This document shows, one piece after another, positions 16,366 through 25,703 of a DNA stretch of 37,643 nt. The translations under genes and the position numbers were made by a program. Positions within the stretch are counted from its first letter, which is position 1. The number at the start of each line of letters is the position of its first letter. The DNA lies in contig JAAXGN010000130.1 of assembly GCA_012267415.1 (NCBI GenBank), positions 1-37,643 of the forward strand. Direction: 5' to 3'. The notes under the pieces were generated by a model. The model ran no database searches and was not told the DNA's origin. It saw only the letters and a list, made by a program, of their open reading frames with translations. This DNA is from Candidatus Poribacteria bacterium. GTDB lineage: Bacteria > Poribacteria > WGA-4E > WGA-3G.

Positions 16366-16443
16366 CTATCAGAACAGTGTACATCAGCGGTTTATTTTGG
16401 TTTGTCAAAAACATCTTCTGAGTATATCTTGAGGTATTTGACG

Positions 16444-17316
16444 ATGCGCAATAGCAAAATTACTCTTTTATTATGTTTTTTAGGTATCTGCGCGTTAATG
16501 GTTTACCTTCTAATTAGGATTGAGGATTCTGAAAGGAAAAAGCAGGCAGCAAAAGTCCCAATCGATTTGCCGTATGATTGGATTGGTATGATCAATAAGT
16601 CGCCTATTCCTGAACCATCGGGGGTAACCTTTCACCCATCCCGTAAGACAATTTTTATTGCTGACGACGGTGGATTCATCCATGAAATGCGACAGGAAGG
16701 CACGGTTGTTCAGAAAGGAGAACTAAATGGTCGGGACCTTGAGGGAATCACAGTAGACCCAACATCTGGATGGCTCTATGCCGCGGTTGAGGATGAAGAA
16801 GTAATTTTGGAGGTCAACCCACAAACGCTTCACATCAGACGTGAGTTTAAAATCAACCGCTTATTTGAAGGAAAATCCCTATTACCAAAAGGGGGCATGG
16901 GAATAGAAGCTATTACCTTCGTACCTGATACTGAACACCCGGAAGGTGGAACTTTTTGGATTGGAAACCAATCCTTTAGCCGCAAACCTAACGGTGAACC
17001 TTCAATTGTATGTGAAGTAGTCGCACCGCTCCGTACATCAGAAGCAACAGAAGCTGAAGCGATTATAATACGATTCTTTGAAATGAACCTATTAGATATT
17101 TCTGGACTCACCTACGATGCACAAGCAGATTCCCTACTACTGATTAGTGATACAACAAACCTATTAGTTGAACTCAGACGAGACGGGACAATCCTACACC
17201 GTTATCTGTTACCAGGCGATGATCAAGAAGGAATTACATTGGATGGAATCGGTTATATGTACATTGCACAGGAAAATGGACAAGTGATTAAGTTGGCAGA
17301 CAGTCGTCTTCGGTAG
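16444..17316 (+). CDS. membrane-anchored SdiA-regulated/phytase-esterase-like propeller
   Basis: A TTG at 16402 would extend the frame by 14 residues, but the ATG at 16444 has GAGG nine bases upstream and places the hydrophobic helix at the N-terminus (MRNSKITLLLCFLGICALMVYLLI), so it is preferred (290 residues). The rest is a beta-propeller resembling SdiA-regulated proteins and the esterase-like part of phytases: IPEPSGVTFHPSRKTIFIADDGGFIHEM, GRDLEGITVDPTSGWLYAAVEDE, KGGMGIEAITFVPD, DISGLTYDAQADSLLLISD, DDQEGITLDGIGYMYIAQENG. The repeated (D/P)xEGIT and ExSG motifs line one face of the propeller. It is anchored in the membrane with the propeller probably periplasmic. Substrate is not known. 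Confidence 0.82.
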   Translation: MRNSKITLLLCFLGICALMVYLLIRIEDSERKKQAAKVPIDLPYDWIGMINKSPIPEPSGVTFHPSRKTIFIADDGGFIHEMRQEGTVVQKGELNGRDLEGITVDPTSGWLYAAVEDEEVILEVNPQTLHIRREFKINRLFEGKSLLPKGGMGIEAITFVPDTEHPEGGTFWIGNQSFSRKPNGEPSIVCEVVAPLRTSEATEAEAIIIRFFEMNLLDISGLTYDAQADSLLLISDTTNLLVELRRDGTILHRYLLPGDDQEGITLDGIGYMYIAQENGQVIKLADSRLR

Positions 17317-17329
17317 TGTGTTTTGAATA

Positions 17330-17563
17330 CTAGCTCTCAGATGTTTCTTGAAGTCGAAGCACAACTATACCCGGCATCAAATCTATAATAGGATTTATTG
17401 ATGCATATTGTTCTGCCGTATAACCGATGTCAATCCGCCATAGTACCTGAACATTCCCTTCATCATATAGAACCCCAGTTGCAAGTATATTCCCATTCTC
17501 GTCTTCTAACTGAAAAGTTCTGCGGCGTTTCTCGTCCATCTTAGTGACCTTTGGGGAGTTCAT
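17330..17563 (-). CDS. small unknown protein downstream of the MqnD-like gene
   Basis: This 77-residue protein (MNSPKVTKMDEKRRRTFQLE...) is soluble, with several probable beta strands (TFQLEDENGNILATGVLYDEGNVQVLWRIDIGYTAEQYASI). No motif is recognised. It begins 17 bases after the stop of the MqnD-like gene on the same strand and so is likely co-transcribed. Met9, behind AAAGGTCACTAAG, is an alternative start with a better Shine-Dalgarno and would give 69 residues. Its stop lies 13 bases from the convergent propeller gene. The call as a real gene rests on spacing and on protein-like composition. Confidence 0.6.
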   Translation of the reverse strand: MNSPKVTKMDEKRRRTFQLEDENGNILATGVLYDEGNVQVLWRIDIGYTAEQYASINPIIDLMPGIVVLRLQETSES

Positions 17564-17580
17564 CTTGATTCTAAAACAAA

Positions 17581-18417
17581 CTATAGTTTCACGAAATCTG
17601 CATCTACACTGTGGGGAATCACGCCTGATTTGTATCCACGGGTTAGCAATTCGTCTACAGCTTTTCTTCCGTTTTCTCCATAGTCCAACGTATAGTCGTT
17701 AACATACATGCCGACAAATTTGTCAGCAAGGTCAGTTTCCATATCCCGTGCATACGTCATAGCATACTCAAGACCCATTTCACGATGGTTCAGAGAATAT
17801 TCAATGCTCTGTTTCAACAATGATGTAATCTTACGAATTTTCTCATGCCCGAGATTACGACGGATAACATTTGCACCGAGTGGCAAGGGTAATCCAGTTT
17901 CTTCGTACCACCATTCACCTAAGTCCACAATTTTATGAAGTCCTTCACGGGAGTATGTCAACTGTCCCTCATGGATAATGAGTCCTGCATCTACTTCACC
18001 TTGTTGCACAGCCTCAATAATCTTGTCAAAGCGATAAGTTTCCGTTTCAATATCCGAATGAAATAGTTTCATCGTTAGATAAGCTGTCGTCATCTCACCC
18101 GGGATTGCTATACGTTTACTTGTCAGTGATTTTATGGGTTCCTTTGCGACGATTAAAGGTCCATAATTATCCCCGATGCTTGCTCCGCATGGCATCAATG
18201 CGTAATCTTGAGCGACATAAGCATAAGCATGAACGGAAATCGCTGTAACCTCAAGCTCCGCCTGAAGAGCTCGTTTGTTCAATGTTTCAATATCTTCTAT
18301 GACATGGACTATTTCAAATTCTCCAGTCGGTATGAGTCCTTTAGCAAGGGCATAAAACATGAATGCATCATCAGAATCGGGACTATGTCCAATCCGCACT
18401 TTCTCTGTTTCAGACAT
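17581..18417 (-). CDS. MqnA/MqnD-family protein, likely futalosine-pathway menaquinone enzyme
   Basis: The frame opens at 18471, but the ATG at 18417 has AGAAAGGAATATATCA upstream and matches the family start (MSETEKVRIGHSPDSDDAFMFYAL). At 278 residues it has the periplasmic-binding-protein-like fold of MqnA (chorismate dehydratase) and MqnD (1,4-dihydroxy-6-naphthoate synthase). Diagnostic stretches are HSPDSDDAFMFYAL near residue 10, ALMPCGASIGDNYGPLIVAKEP, RIAIPGEMTTAYLTMKLF and GEVDAGLIIHEGQLTYSREGLHKIVDLGEWW. The last of these, with the conserved HEGQxTY, favours MqnD. No other mqn gene is seen nearby, so an unrelated member of the same fold cannot be excluded. It is followed by the 77-residue gene. 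Confidence 0.75.
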   Translation of the reverse strand: MSETEKVRIGHSPDSDDAFMFYALAKGLIPTGEFEIVHVIEDIETLNKRALQAELEVTAISVHAYAYVAQDYALMPCGASIGDNYGPLIVAKEPIKSLTSKRIAIPGEMTTAYLTMKLFHSDIETETYRFDKIIEAVQQGEVDAGLIIHEGQLTYSREGLHKIVDLGEWWYEETGLPLPLGANVIRRNLGHEKIRKITSLLKQSIEYSLNHREMGLEYAMTYARDMETDLADKFVGMYVNDYTLDYGENGRKAVDELLTRGYKSGVIPHSVDADFVKL

Positions 18418-18481
18418 TGATATATTCCTTTCTCTGTTTGTGAGTATTGTCTGGTTGTGTTTGTTGACCATATTGTGTTAT

Positions 18482-18607
18482 TATAGTGAACTATAGAATT
18501 AATTAAACACTCCACAACGGGCGAGGTGACCTCGCCCCTACGCTGGGTGGTTTTCGGCATCGTTGTATAGGGTGAAATGTCCCATTAATTATTAACTTTA
18601 CTATATA
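18482..18607 (+). repeat. MITE-like element, copy 2
   Basis: This second copy of the 1888-2008 element has the same central GGGCGAGGTGACCTCGCCC palindrome, the same terminal inverted repeats and the same orientation. It is slightly longer because of an insertion after GGTTTTCGG. Its right end lies only about seven bases before the start codon of the Trm11-like gene. Its left end supplies a TATAAT on the minus strand (18485-18480) upstream of the MqnD-like gene. Confidence 0.8.
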
Positions 18608-18613
18608 AGAAGC

Positions 18614-19549
18614 ATGAAATCAAAAAAGTATCTCTATCTTATTGCGGTTCCAACGCAGCTCAGAGAACTTGTAACCGCAGAATCTATTGCGCTTACAGGT
18701 CAAGCACCTGATGCCCATGGCATTACTATTTCGGATAGGTGTACTGATGCACAACGAGGTGCTTACGTAAAAAGTTGTACTGAAGTGCTCTTTGAAGCCG
18801 ACAATGTTGATGAGCTCTGTTCAAGGATCAGAAACGCGGCAATATATGCTGATGAATTTCGCGTTTCGGTCATAAAACGACCTCGCAATCAGAAACTCAA
18901 TTCGATGGCATTAGCAAGCCAGATTGGTCGTGTTATTGATGGCAAACCGAACCTGTCATCACCACGTGTAGTCTTTCCAACTGTCATCACACCAGATAGA
19001 ATTTGGTTTGGTCGACTGCTTTCTGAATCTGACAACGTGTGGCTTAAACACAATCAACGTCCACATGTCACCTCAAGTTCTCTTCCAGCAAGATTAGCAC
19101 TAACGCTTGTGAACCTTGTAGCATCACCGGGGGAACATCTTCTTGACCCCTGTTGTGGAACAGGAACGATAGTCTTGGCGGCTGCTCATAATGGTATTCA
19201 GGCTACAGGATGCGATATTAATCCTCGTATGGTCGGAGCAACAACCAAGAACCTGCGCCATTTTGGACTAACTGCTAACGTCGCTTTGGAAGATGCGCGA
19301 AAAATGAAACAAACTTTTGACGCTGTCGCTACTGATCTACCTTATGGGATCAGTCTCGTTAAAGATACTTCAGCAGCAACAGAGATTCTGGAAAATCTAC
19401 GAACCTGTGCTCCTAAAGCAGGTTTCATTGATACACGAGACCTCCGAAAACCACTCATGGACTTAGGGTATATCGTTGAAAATGTTATACCAGTACCAAA
19501 GCTACAGCTTGTCCGATGGATATTCCTTACTTCAAATGGTGATCAATAG
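18614..19549 (+). CDS. Trm11/Trm14-like RNA guanosine methyltransferase
   Basis: The 311-residue protein is a class I SAM-dependent methyltransferase of the THUMP-Trm11/RlmL type, which modifies guanine N2 in tRNA or rRNA. The SAM-binding motif is LLDPCCGTGTIVLAAAHNG (about residues 176-194), followed by GCDINPRMVGATTKNLRHFGL. The catalytic (N/D)xPYG motif appears as TDLPYG. The N-terminal 150 residues are short for a complete THUMP domain, but RVVFPTVITPDRIWFGRLL and HNQRPHVTSSSLPARLALTLVNL match the Trm11 core entrance. The start is only seven bases from the MITE-like repeat, so a native Shine-Dalgarno is absent; the leader reads TATAAGAAGC. It converges on the GcvH-like gene with a seven-base overlap. 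Confidence 0.8.
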   Translation: MKSKKYLYLIAVPTQLRELVTAESIALTGQAPDAHGITISDRCTDAQRGAYVKSCTEVLFEADNVDELCSRIRNAAIYADEFRVSVIKRPRNQKLNSMALASQIGRVIDGKPNLSSPRVVFPTVITPDRIWFGRLLSESDNVWLKHNQRPHVTSSSLPARLALTLVNLVASPGEHLLDPCCGTGTIVLAAAHNGIQATGCDINPRMVGATTKNLRHFGLTANVALEDARKMKQTFDAVATDLPYGISLVKDTSAATEILENLRTCAPKAGFIDTRDLRKPLMDLGYIVENVIPVPKLQLVRWIFLTSNGDQ

Positions 19550-19974
19550 TCATCAATATTCTCAAAAAAATCGGTTTCCGGCATGTATTCACTATCATCA
19601 AACGCGTCTTCCTCATAAGTTTCATAATCATCTAATTCTAATAGAGAGTCCAACTCGCTACGATTGTCTACGTAGATTTTACATATCCAACCATCACCTT
19701 CTGGGGCAACATTGATGACATCAACATCTTCTTCAAGGGCATCATTTACCTCATAGATTTCCCCAGCAACCGGGGCATACAGGTAAAAGTTCCCACCCGT
19801 TTCTGTTTCAATCCTTCCGATTATTTCTCCCTGTTCACATTCTTGTTCAGGAGACACATCAACATAAATGATTTCGCCATATATGAGAAGGGCGCGCTCT
19901 GTTATTCCGATTGTGCCTTCTGAATCGTTAACTTCAATCCATTCATGCGTAGTTGTGTATTTCACGGTGCTCAA
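19543..19974 (-). CDS. GcvH-like protein lacking the lipoyl lysine, with acidic tail
   Basis: An upstream TTG at 19989 is possible, but that codon overlaps the Shine-Dalgarno GGAGG. The TTG at 19974, seven to eight bases downstream, is the better start and gives 143 residues. Residues 5-105 align with the glycine cleavage H protein: YTTTHEWIEV, GTIGITERALLIYGEIIYVDV, EIIGRIETETGGNFYLYAPVAGEIYEVND, GDGWICKI. In GcvH the segment ESVKAASDIYAPV carries the lipoylated lysine; here it is ETETGGNFYLYAPV and there is no lysine between residues 50 and 66. The tail from about residue 108 is strongly acidic. It therefore cannot be lipoylated at the usual place and is probably a scaffold or adaptor. No gcvT, gcvP or lipoyl gene is nearby. 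Confidence 0.82.
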   Translation of the reverse strand: MSTVKYTTTHEWIEVNDSEGTIGITERALLIYGEIIYVDVSPEQECEQGEIIGRIETETGGNFYLYAPVAGEIYEVNDALEEDVDVINVAPEGDGWICKIYVDNRSELDSLLELDDYETYEEDAFDDSEYMPETDFFENIDDY

Positions 19975-20132
19975 TTTATTTTCCTCCAATAAACATAACT
20001 CTCAAAGTATATCAGTTTCTGTTATACCCATACTTCTAAGTAGCTTTAGGAAAGAACCCATTTTTCTGTTTGGATGTGAATTATGATATTTGAATTAGGA
20101 TTATTATACTGAATTTTATTATTAAAAAACCA

Positions 20133-21272
20133 TTAAAAATTTTGTCCAATAGAAAATGTATAAACTGAAGTACCTTGTGTTATGTGCAGACGTTCCTTAT
20201 CAGAAACATTTGGCTTGAACTGTGGTGTATGGGAAGCGTTAATCAGAAAGTTGCCAATCCGGAGTCCTAATCCTAAACAGAGACCTTCCATCACCCAAAC
20301 TCTATCTTCCATCTCTACTGAAGCATCTGCTGTAGTCGTAACTGGCATAACTGGTAAGTAACGTTGATCGGTATCTCTAAGATATCCAATTCTACCACCA
20401 AGACGACCGCGAAACCATATTTCTGCTCCAACGTTCGTTCTGATACCGTCAGCAAAGGGTGGATGAAAATCTAATCCAATCCGAAGTGAAAAGTCTGCTA
20501 TTTCACGTTTATAGGCAACGCCAAATATAACATCGCGGTTGATCTCATTAGGGATTGTTGAATCTGCAAATGATAGTCCGTTACTTAAATTACGAAGGAC
20601 AACACCTATCTGAAATGTCTCTCCGATTTTTTGAATCAGACCTACATTATACGAATAGCCGCGACCAAAATGTTCAGTGCCCGATTCGTCTGTAATTTTT
20701 GAACGTATCCACTTTGCCTCAATGCCGATGAGAGTTCCTTCAATGAATTCTAACCCATAACCTATCCCTGTCGCAAGATTGTTTTCAGGAAAGTTGTTAA
20801 GAGCTTTACCTTCATGGTTGACACGACGAAATGCCCCCTCATGTTCCGTAGATACTGCCACACCTAAAGTTCCAAATTTGCCAAACGGTAACACCCAATT
20901 CACTGTTTCAATACCCGATGCATGATGATCATATCGACTATAATCCTCATAGTCGTTACTGATATTCGGTTTAGCAATCATGGCAACCGTACGAGGAAAA
21001 CGTGCCATGTGAATAACAAATCGGTTATCATCAATGACACCTATCCCAGCAGGATTAGTTCCAATCGCCTTAGCTCCCGCTATTGACGCGACAAAACTAC
21101 CACCCATTCCACGGTGTTCTGCCCCCAACATAAGTTTAAGGAATCTGTCTGCATCGGAAGTCATTGTAACGTTTTCAGCATGCCCAGGAGTAGGTAGCGG
21201 ATAGAACAGACCAACCAATATTAATAAAAGTATGTATTGAGAAGCGTAAATCCTATTTTGCAATAATCTCAC
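20133..21272 (-). CDS. outer-membrane beta-barrel protein, PorV/FadL-like
   Basis: The 379-residue protein starts at a GTG (MRLLQNRIYASQYILLLILVGLFY) and has a signal peptide ending near HAENVTMT. The mature N-terminus DADRFLKLMLGAEHRGMGGSFVASIAGAKAIGTNPAGIGVI is the PorV/UPF0164-type signature of small outer-membrane barrels in Gram-negative lineages that secrete many proteins. Alternating strands continue to a terminal aromatic residue (VYTFSIGQNF), as outer-membrane barrels require. This implies a two-membrane cell envelope. PorV-like proteins help deliver secreted proteins with C-terminal sorting domains, such as the two proteases in this window; that link is inference. The GTG has only a weak Shine-Dalgarno, so the start could be a few codons off. 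Confidence 0.8.
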   Translation of the reverse strand: MRLLQNRIYASQYILLLILVGLFYPLPTPGHAENVTMTSDADRFLKLMLGAEHRGMGGSFVASIAGAKAIGTNPAGIGVIDDNRFVIHMARFPRTVAMIAKPNISNDYEDYSRYDHHASGIETVNWVLPFGKFGTLGVAVSTEHEGAFRRVNHEGKALNNFPENNLATGIGYGLEFIEGTLIGIEAKWIRSKITDESGTEHFGRGYSYNVGLIQKIGETFQIGVVLRNLSNGLSFADSTIPNEINRDVIFGVAYKREIADFSLRIGLDFHPPFADGIRTNVGAEIWFRGRLGGRIGYLRDTDQRYLPVMPVTTTADASVEMEDRVWVMEGLCLGLGLRIGNFLINASHTPQFKPNVSDKERLHITQGTSVYTFSIGQNF

Positions 21273-21283
21273 CCTTAGTAGTT

Positions 21284-21359
21284 TGTCAAGTCTATCATGT
21301 CGCCAGTTAATATTTTAATGGCACTTCGCTCTACCCGACCTACAGAAGAAGACTTGACA
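21284..21359. repeat. possible small inverted-repeat element
   Basis: TGTCAAGTC (21284-21292) and its reverse complement GACTTGACA (21351-21359) bound a 76-bp non-coding stretch between acpS and the outer-membrane barrel gene. It could be a mobile-element remnant. Only one copy is seen here. Confidence 0.35.
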
Positions 21360-21364
21360 CGGTA

Positions 21365-21772
21365 TTAGTTATGATTTTCAATTGATGAACATAGCGTTAC
21401 TTGTGCGACTGCATATTCCATAGCATGCGACATACTAACGTAGGTTGAGACAACACGAAGTTGATCTGCATGCTCCTTCACCTTACCACGTAAAACAAGG
21501 AACGGTTTTCCTAAGTCATCTGAACAGACTTCTACATCCTGCCAATACATTCCAACTGTCAAACCGGTTCCGAGTGCTTTGAAAGTTGCCTCTTTTGCAG
21601 CAAACCTTGCTGCGAGCCTTTCATAACGGGATGATGTATGACCACAATAACTTAGTTCCTGGGATGTATAGACCCGTTGTTCAAACCGATCTCCCCAGCG
21701 TAACGAGAGACGTTTAATGCGCGGTATCTCAATGATATCTATGCCAATTCCCTGAATTTTTTCTTGAATCAT
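21365..21772 (-). CDS. acpS: holo-[acyl-carrier-protein] synthase
   Basis: AcpS transfers 4'-phosphopantetheine from CoA to the serine of acyl carrier protein and activates it for fatty acid synthesis. The protein is 135 residues, normal for the trimeric AcpS family. The N-terminal GIGIDIIEIPRI carries the magnesium-binding Asp, and ERLAARFAAKEATFKALGTGL has the conserved Glu and Lys of the WxxKEAxxKA motif. VSMSHAMEYAVAQVTL near the end matches the SxSH segment. The start ATG overlaps the folP stop by four bases, so it is the third gene of the ftsH-folP-acpS operon. Confidence 0.95.
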   Translation of the reverse strand: MIQEKIQGIGIDIIEIPRIKRLSLRWGDRFEQRVYTSQELSYCGHTSSRYERLAARFAAKEATFKALGTGLTVGMYWQDVEVCSDDLGKPFLVLRGKVKEHADQLRVVSTYVSMSHAMEYAVAQVTLCSSIENHN

Positions 21773-22623
21773 AAGCCTATTGATTCACATTCCTTTGTAC
21801 GAGAAAGAATATCTATCATCTTTACTGCACGCGAGACTGCTTTCACATCATGCACGCGCACAATATCAGCTCCCTGTACTATTGACCAACACACAGTGGC
21901 TATCGTCCCTTCAACTCTATCCGTAACAGGTAAATCTAAGAGTTTGCCGATAAACGACTTTCGTGAAGTGCCAATCATTATCGGTCTATTTAGTTGTTTA
22001 AATACCGATAATTTCTTCAGTATTTGTAGATTTTGTTCAGTAGTTTTTCCAAAACCGATACCTGGATCAATAATGATTCTGTTAAGTTCAATACCTTTGT
22101 CTACCGACCTATCAATCCAATCTGCTAAGTTATCATAAATCTCCTTGACAACATCTTCATAGAATGGTGATTGTTGCATTGTTCCTGGTGTACCTTTCAT
22201 GTGCATCAGAATAACCCCTGCTTCCATTTCCGCTGCGACATCAGCCATTGCAGTATCTCCTTGAAGGGCAGTAATATCGTTGATGATATGTGCCCCGGCT
22301 TCAAGTGCCTTCTGAGCCACTTCAGCTTTCGTTGTATCTATGGAAATTGGAATATCCAGTTGCTCAGATTTCAAGGCGCGAATGACTGGTAGCACCCTAT
22401 CTAATTCAACATCAATTGGGACGGGTTCTGCCCCAGGGCGGGACGACTCACCACCGATGTCAAGAATCGTTGCGCCATTTTCAACCATACTTCTGGCATG
22501 GATAATAGCGGAGTCTACCTCCAAATATGCACCACCATCTGAGAAGGAATCAGGTGTAACATTCAATACACCCATTATGTGGGTAGTGCCATCAATAACA
22601 AGATCTATATCTCGACACTTCAT
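21769..22623 (-). CDS. folP: dihydropteroate synthase
   Basis: FolP condenses p-aminobenzoate with hydroxymethyldihydropterin pyrophosphate in folate synthesis, and is the sulfonamide target. The 284-residue length is usual. Signatures are [14 protein letters not shown] (about residues 18-31), [51 protein letters not shown] and [19 protein letters not shown]. The C-terminal KxH motif is present as RVHDV. The start ATG overlaps the ftsH stop by four bases and the stop overlaps acpS by four, so the three genes are translationally coupled. The ftsH-folP order is common in bacteria. Confidence 0.96.
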   Translation of the reverse strand: MKCRDIDLVIDGTTHIMGVLNVTPDSFSDGGAYLEVDSAIIHARSMVENGATILDIGGESSRPGAEPVPIDVELDRVLPVIRALKSEQLDIPISIDTTKAEVAQKALEAGAHIINDITALQGDTAMADVAAEMEAGVILMHMKGTPGTMQQSPFYEDVVKEIYDNLADWIDRSVDKGIELNRIIIDPGIGFGKTTEQNLQILKKLSVFKQLNRPIMIGTSRKSFIGKLLDLPVTDRVEGTIATVCWSIVQGADIVRVHDVKAVSRAVKMIDILSRTKECESIGL

Positions 22624-24536
22624 GTAAGGGGTTTAGTTGGTAATTGTGGTCGGGGGCCAAGGATCTCTTCAATCTCCTCGGTAATTAATGTTTCGCGTTC
22701 TAATAGTGCATCAGCCAGCAGTTTCAAGCCATCAAGATTTGTCTCAATTATGTCTTTCGCCTTTTCATAGCACTCCATAACGATGTCGTAAACGGCTTTA
22801 TCAATAGCGATTGCTGTTTCTTCGCTGTAATCTTGGTGAACGGCAAGTTCTTTACCAAGGAATATCTGTTCATCTCGTCTACCGAAAGTCAGTGGTCCTA
22901 ATGGGCTCATACCCCATTGGGTGACCATCCGTCGGGCAAGATGGGTTGCTTGTTCAAAATCGTTTTGTGCACCGGTTGTCTGTTCACCAAAGATGATTTC
23001 TTCTGCAACACGTCCACCGAGAGCAAAGATAATGTGTGCAAGTAATCTCTTTTTGCTCATATTATGCCGTTCTTCAAGCGGCAACATAGCGGTGACACCG
23101 AGTGCTCTACCACGTGGAACAATCGTACATTTATAGTTGGGATCACTTTCTGGTACGAAGTGTAACATGAGGGCATGTCCTGCCTCATGAAAAGCCGTGT
23201 TTCGTCTCTCTTCTTCACTTATGACAAGGCTACGTCGTTCTGGTCCCATCAAGACACGGTCTTTAGCTTCATCAAAGCAGCTCATGTCAATGTCTTCTTT
23301 ATCCTCTCTCGCTGCAAGTAGTGCTGCTTCGTTAGCCATGTTTTTTAGGTCTGCCCCTGAGAAACCGGGGGTCGCTTTCGCTAATATCTCTAAATTCACA
23401 TCGTCAGAGAGTTTATATGGTTCTTTGGTGTGGACGCCGAGTATTGCTTGTCTACCACGTACATCAGGCAGGTCTACTATAATTTGTCTGTCAAATCTTC
23501 CAGGCCGTAATAGGGCGGGGTCAAGAACATCGGGCCGGTTTGTTGCTGCAATCAGAATTACACCTTCAGATGCTTCAAAACCCTGCATTTCAACAAGGAG
23601 TTGATTAAGTGTCTGTTCACGTTCATCGTGACCGCCGCCGATACCAGCACCGCGGTGGCGACCGACTGCATCAAGTTCATCAATGAAAATTATACAAGGC
23701 GCATTTTTCTTTCCATTTTCAAATAGGTCTCTCACCCGTGATGCACCGACACCAACAAACATCTCAACGAAATCTGAGCCACTGATGGTAAAGAACGGTA
23801 CATCCGCTTCTCCTGCAACTGCTTGTGCCAGCATGGTTTTCCCTGTTCCAGGAGGACCAACCAGCAAGACACCCTTGGGAATAGTTCCACCTAATCGTTC
23901 GAACTTATCAGGTGCTTTAAGGAACTGGATTATCTCTTCTAAAGCTTCCTTTGCTTCATCCACGCCAGCGACATCCTCAAAAGTAATTTTCTTGCCGGTC
24001 TCGGTATGCAGACGAGCCCGACTCTTGCCGAATGAAAGCGCGCGATTCCCACTCCCCTGCATCTGACGTGAGAGGAAAATCATCAGACCCAGAAATATCA
24101 ATAACGGTACTATGGTCGTACCAAAGACAAGTAACCATTCAGAGAAATTTGACGAAGGATCAACATTATAGTCAATTTTCGCATCGTCAAGCTTTTTTTG
24201 CAGCTCGTAGTCATCGTTCGTATCACGACTTGTCTTAAAATCACCTTTCCACTTTACCGGTAAGATTATGTCTTTCATCTCAAATTCTGATCTAATAGAT
24301 TTTATATATGCCTCGTTAAACTTACCTTTAATCGATTCATTATCAAGGACGAGGTAACCTTCAAAATAATCGAGATCTTCATTAGCGATCTCATCATTAA
24401 CGATTCTATGAAAGTCTGAAGTAGCTAACTGATGTACATGGTCGCTTCGGTTGATGAGTTGATATATAGCAACAATAACAACTAACCCCAGAATAAACCA
24501 CACAAACATATTTTTTGTGTTCTTGTTCACAACCAA
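22620..24536 (-). CDS. ftsH: ATP-dependent zinc metalloprotease FtsH
   Basis: FtsH is a hexameric inner-membrane AAA+ protease that degrades unassembled membrane proteins and short-lived regulators. The 638 residues contain, in order, a transmembrane helix (10-28), a periplasmic domain, a second helix (about 133-156), the AAA module with Walker A GPPGTGKT (227-234), Walker B FIDELDA (284-290) and the arginine finger region [20 protein letters not shown], then the protease domain with HEAGH (450-454). All key residues are intact. The reading frame begins at a TTG (24536), with a GTG six bases later as an equally possible start. It leads the ftsH-folP-acpS operon and has its own strong promoter at 24698-24726. 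Confidence 0.97.
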   Translation of the reverse strand: MVVNKNTKNMFVWFILGLVVIVAIYQLINRSDHVHQLATSDFHRIVNDEIANEDLDYFEGYLVLDNESIKGKFNEAYIKSIRSEFEMKDIILPVKWKGDFKTSRDTNDDYELQKKLDDAKIDYNVDPSSNFSEWLLVFGTTIVPLLIFLGLMIFLSRQMQGSGNRALSFGKSRARLHTETGKKITFEDVAGVDEAKEALEEIIQFLKAPDKFERLGGTIPKGVLLVGPPGTGKTMLAQAVAGEADVPFFTISGSDFVEMFVGVGASRVRDLFENGKKNAPCIIFIDELDAVGRHRGAGIGGGHDEREQTLNQLLVEMQGFEASEGVILIAATNRPDVLDPALLRPGRFDRQIIVDLPDVRGRQAILGVHTKEPYKLSDDVNLEILAKATPGFSGADLKNMANEAALLAAREDKEDIDMSCFDEAKDRVLMGPERRSLVISEEERRNTAFHEAGHALMLHFVPESDPNYKCTIVPRGRALGVTAMLPLEERHNMSKKRLLAHIIFALGGRVAEEIIFGEQTTGAQNDFEQATHLARRMVTQWGMSPLGPLTFGRRDEQIFLGKELAVHQDYSEETAIAIDKAVYDIVMECYEKAKDIIETNLDGLKLLADALLERETLITEEIEEILGPRPQLPTKPLT

Positions 24537-24697
24537 TTGCCCCGTTTTCTATATTGCATGCTTTGGACTATGAAAGGTGCTGCAGATGATGCACACAGTA
24601 AGGAGAGACACACAAATATAGCATGTTTAAACATTTTTCTGTAATTTTCTGCCTGTTTCAAGTTCCAATTCCATTATGTATTGTATACTTTTTCTAA

Positions 24698-24726
24698 ATT
24701 ATAACACACATTCAACCAAATATCAA
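24698..24726 (-). promoter_or_regulatory. sigma-70 promoter for ftsH-folP-acpS
   Basis: On the minus strand TTGATA (24726-24721), a 17-base spacer and TATAAT (24703-24698) with an extended TG upstream of the -10. A start near 24691 gives a leader of about 155 bases before ftsH. Confidence 0.75.
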
Positions 24727-24788
24727 CTGAAATTGCAATTTAAGGGATGTAAAGTCCTATAAGGCATTAAATTGAAATGAATCTATGC

Positions 24789-24794
24789 TATAAT
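24789..24794 (+). promoter_or_regulatory. extended -10 promoter for the nitroreductase gene
   Basis: TATAAT preceded by TGC (TG at 24786-24787). The -35 at 17 bases upstream, ATTAAA, is poor, as is common for extended -10 promoters. A small hairpin, AGGCA TTT TGCCT followed by GTTTTC, lies in the leader at about 24811-24823. The rest of the 24537-24876 gap shows no gene. Confidence 0.6.
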
Positions 24795-24876
24795 GACTCT
24801 CACAGGACTTAGGCATTTTGCCTGTTTTCAGATGTTAAAGTGTATGTAGTGTTGGAAAAGTCATCGGAGGTTTAAA

Positions 24877-25677
24877 TTGAACGTATACAATGCAATAACG
24901 CACCGTCGTAGTTACCGTGGAAAATTTAAAGAACGTCCTATTGATGATGCTGATTTGGATAGAATCATTGAAGCAGCGAGATGGACTCCTTCACCCTTTA
25001 ATGTGCAACCTTGGGAGTTAGTGTTCATTAAAGATCAGAATGGTAAAGATATACTTGCAAATATGGCTGAACAAGCAATCATGAAACAGTTCAAGGATAC
25101 TCAATTCTTAGATGAGAATAGTCAATGGATGCGACTCAATGAAGAGGAATGGACGGAACGAGGTGATGGCGTTCTGCTAACAGACCATGTGAATCTACCT
25201 CAATTGATCCAAAATGCTCCTGAAAAATTCACTCAGAATATACTAAGAGTTTTGCTAAATTACGCGAAACCACTATCATTTTTGGGGTATATCGGATTAG
25301 GTAAATTGCCGGCACAAGATATCGCTACACAAGTGCGAGAGTCGCCAGTGCTACTCCTCATCACAATGAACAATCGTCGGCAACCACCAGGTGAAGGTGG
25401 TACCCGATGGATGTGGCTAAGTATGGGAATGCTCATTCAGAATATACTCCTCGCGGCTACATCTATCAATATCGGTGTTCAATTCGTGAGTGCTCCCTTA
25501 GAAACTCAGAAAGACCGGACACAGATTCAGCAACATTTCAACATCCCAGATTATCTTGAGGTGATAACGTTACTGAGAATGGGTTATACGAAAACTGAGG
25601 AAGGCAATTCGGTCAGGTTAGAGCCCAATGAGTTCGTTCACTATGAGAAATACACAAGGCAAGAAGGCAGAAAATAA
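24877..25677 (+). CDS. nitroreductase-family FMN oxidoreductase
   Basis: This 266-residue protein begins at a TTG (read as Met) with CGGAGGTTTAAA directly upstream, a strong Shine-Dalgarno that decides the start. The N-terminus AITHRRSYRGKFKERPIDDADLDRIIEAARWTPSPFNVQPWELVFI is the classic nitroreductase FMN-binding entry (RRSYR, APSxxNxQPW). The middle (about residues 75-150) is longer than usual, with an insertion (MRLNEEEWTERGDGVLLTDHVNLPQLIQN). The C-terminal WMWLSMGMLIQNILLAATSINIGVQFV and EVITLLRMGYTK match the dimer-interface helix and the closing strand. It uses NAD(P)H to reduce nitroaromatics, quinones or a specific substrate not deducible here. It stands alone on its strand. Confidence 0.9.
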   Translation: MNVYNAITHRRSYRGKFKERPIDDADLDRIIEAARWTPSPFNVQPWELVFIKDQNGKDILANMAEQAIMKQFKDTQFLDENSQWMRLNEEEWTERGDGVLLTDHVNLPQLIQNAPEKFTQNILRVLLNYAKPLSFLGYIGLGKLPAQDIATQVRESPVLLLITMNNRRQPPGEGGTRWMWLSMGMLIQNILLAATSINIGVQFVSAPLETQKDRTQIQQHFNIPDYLEVITLLRMGYTKTEEGNSVRLEPNEFVHYEKYTRQEGRK

Positions 25678-25703
25678 ACCTAACACACAGGACGGGTAAC
25701 CTA

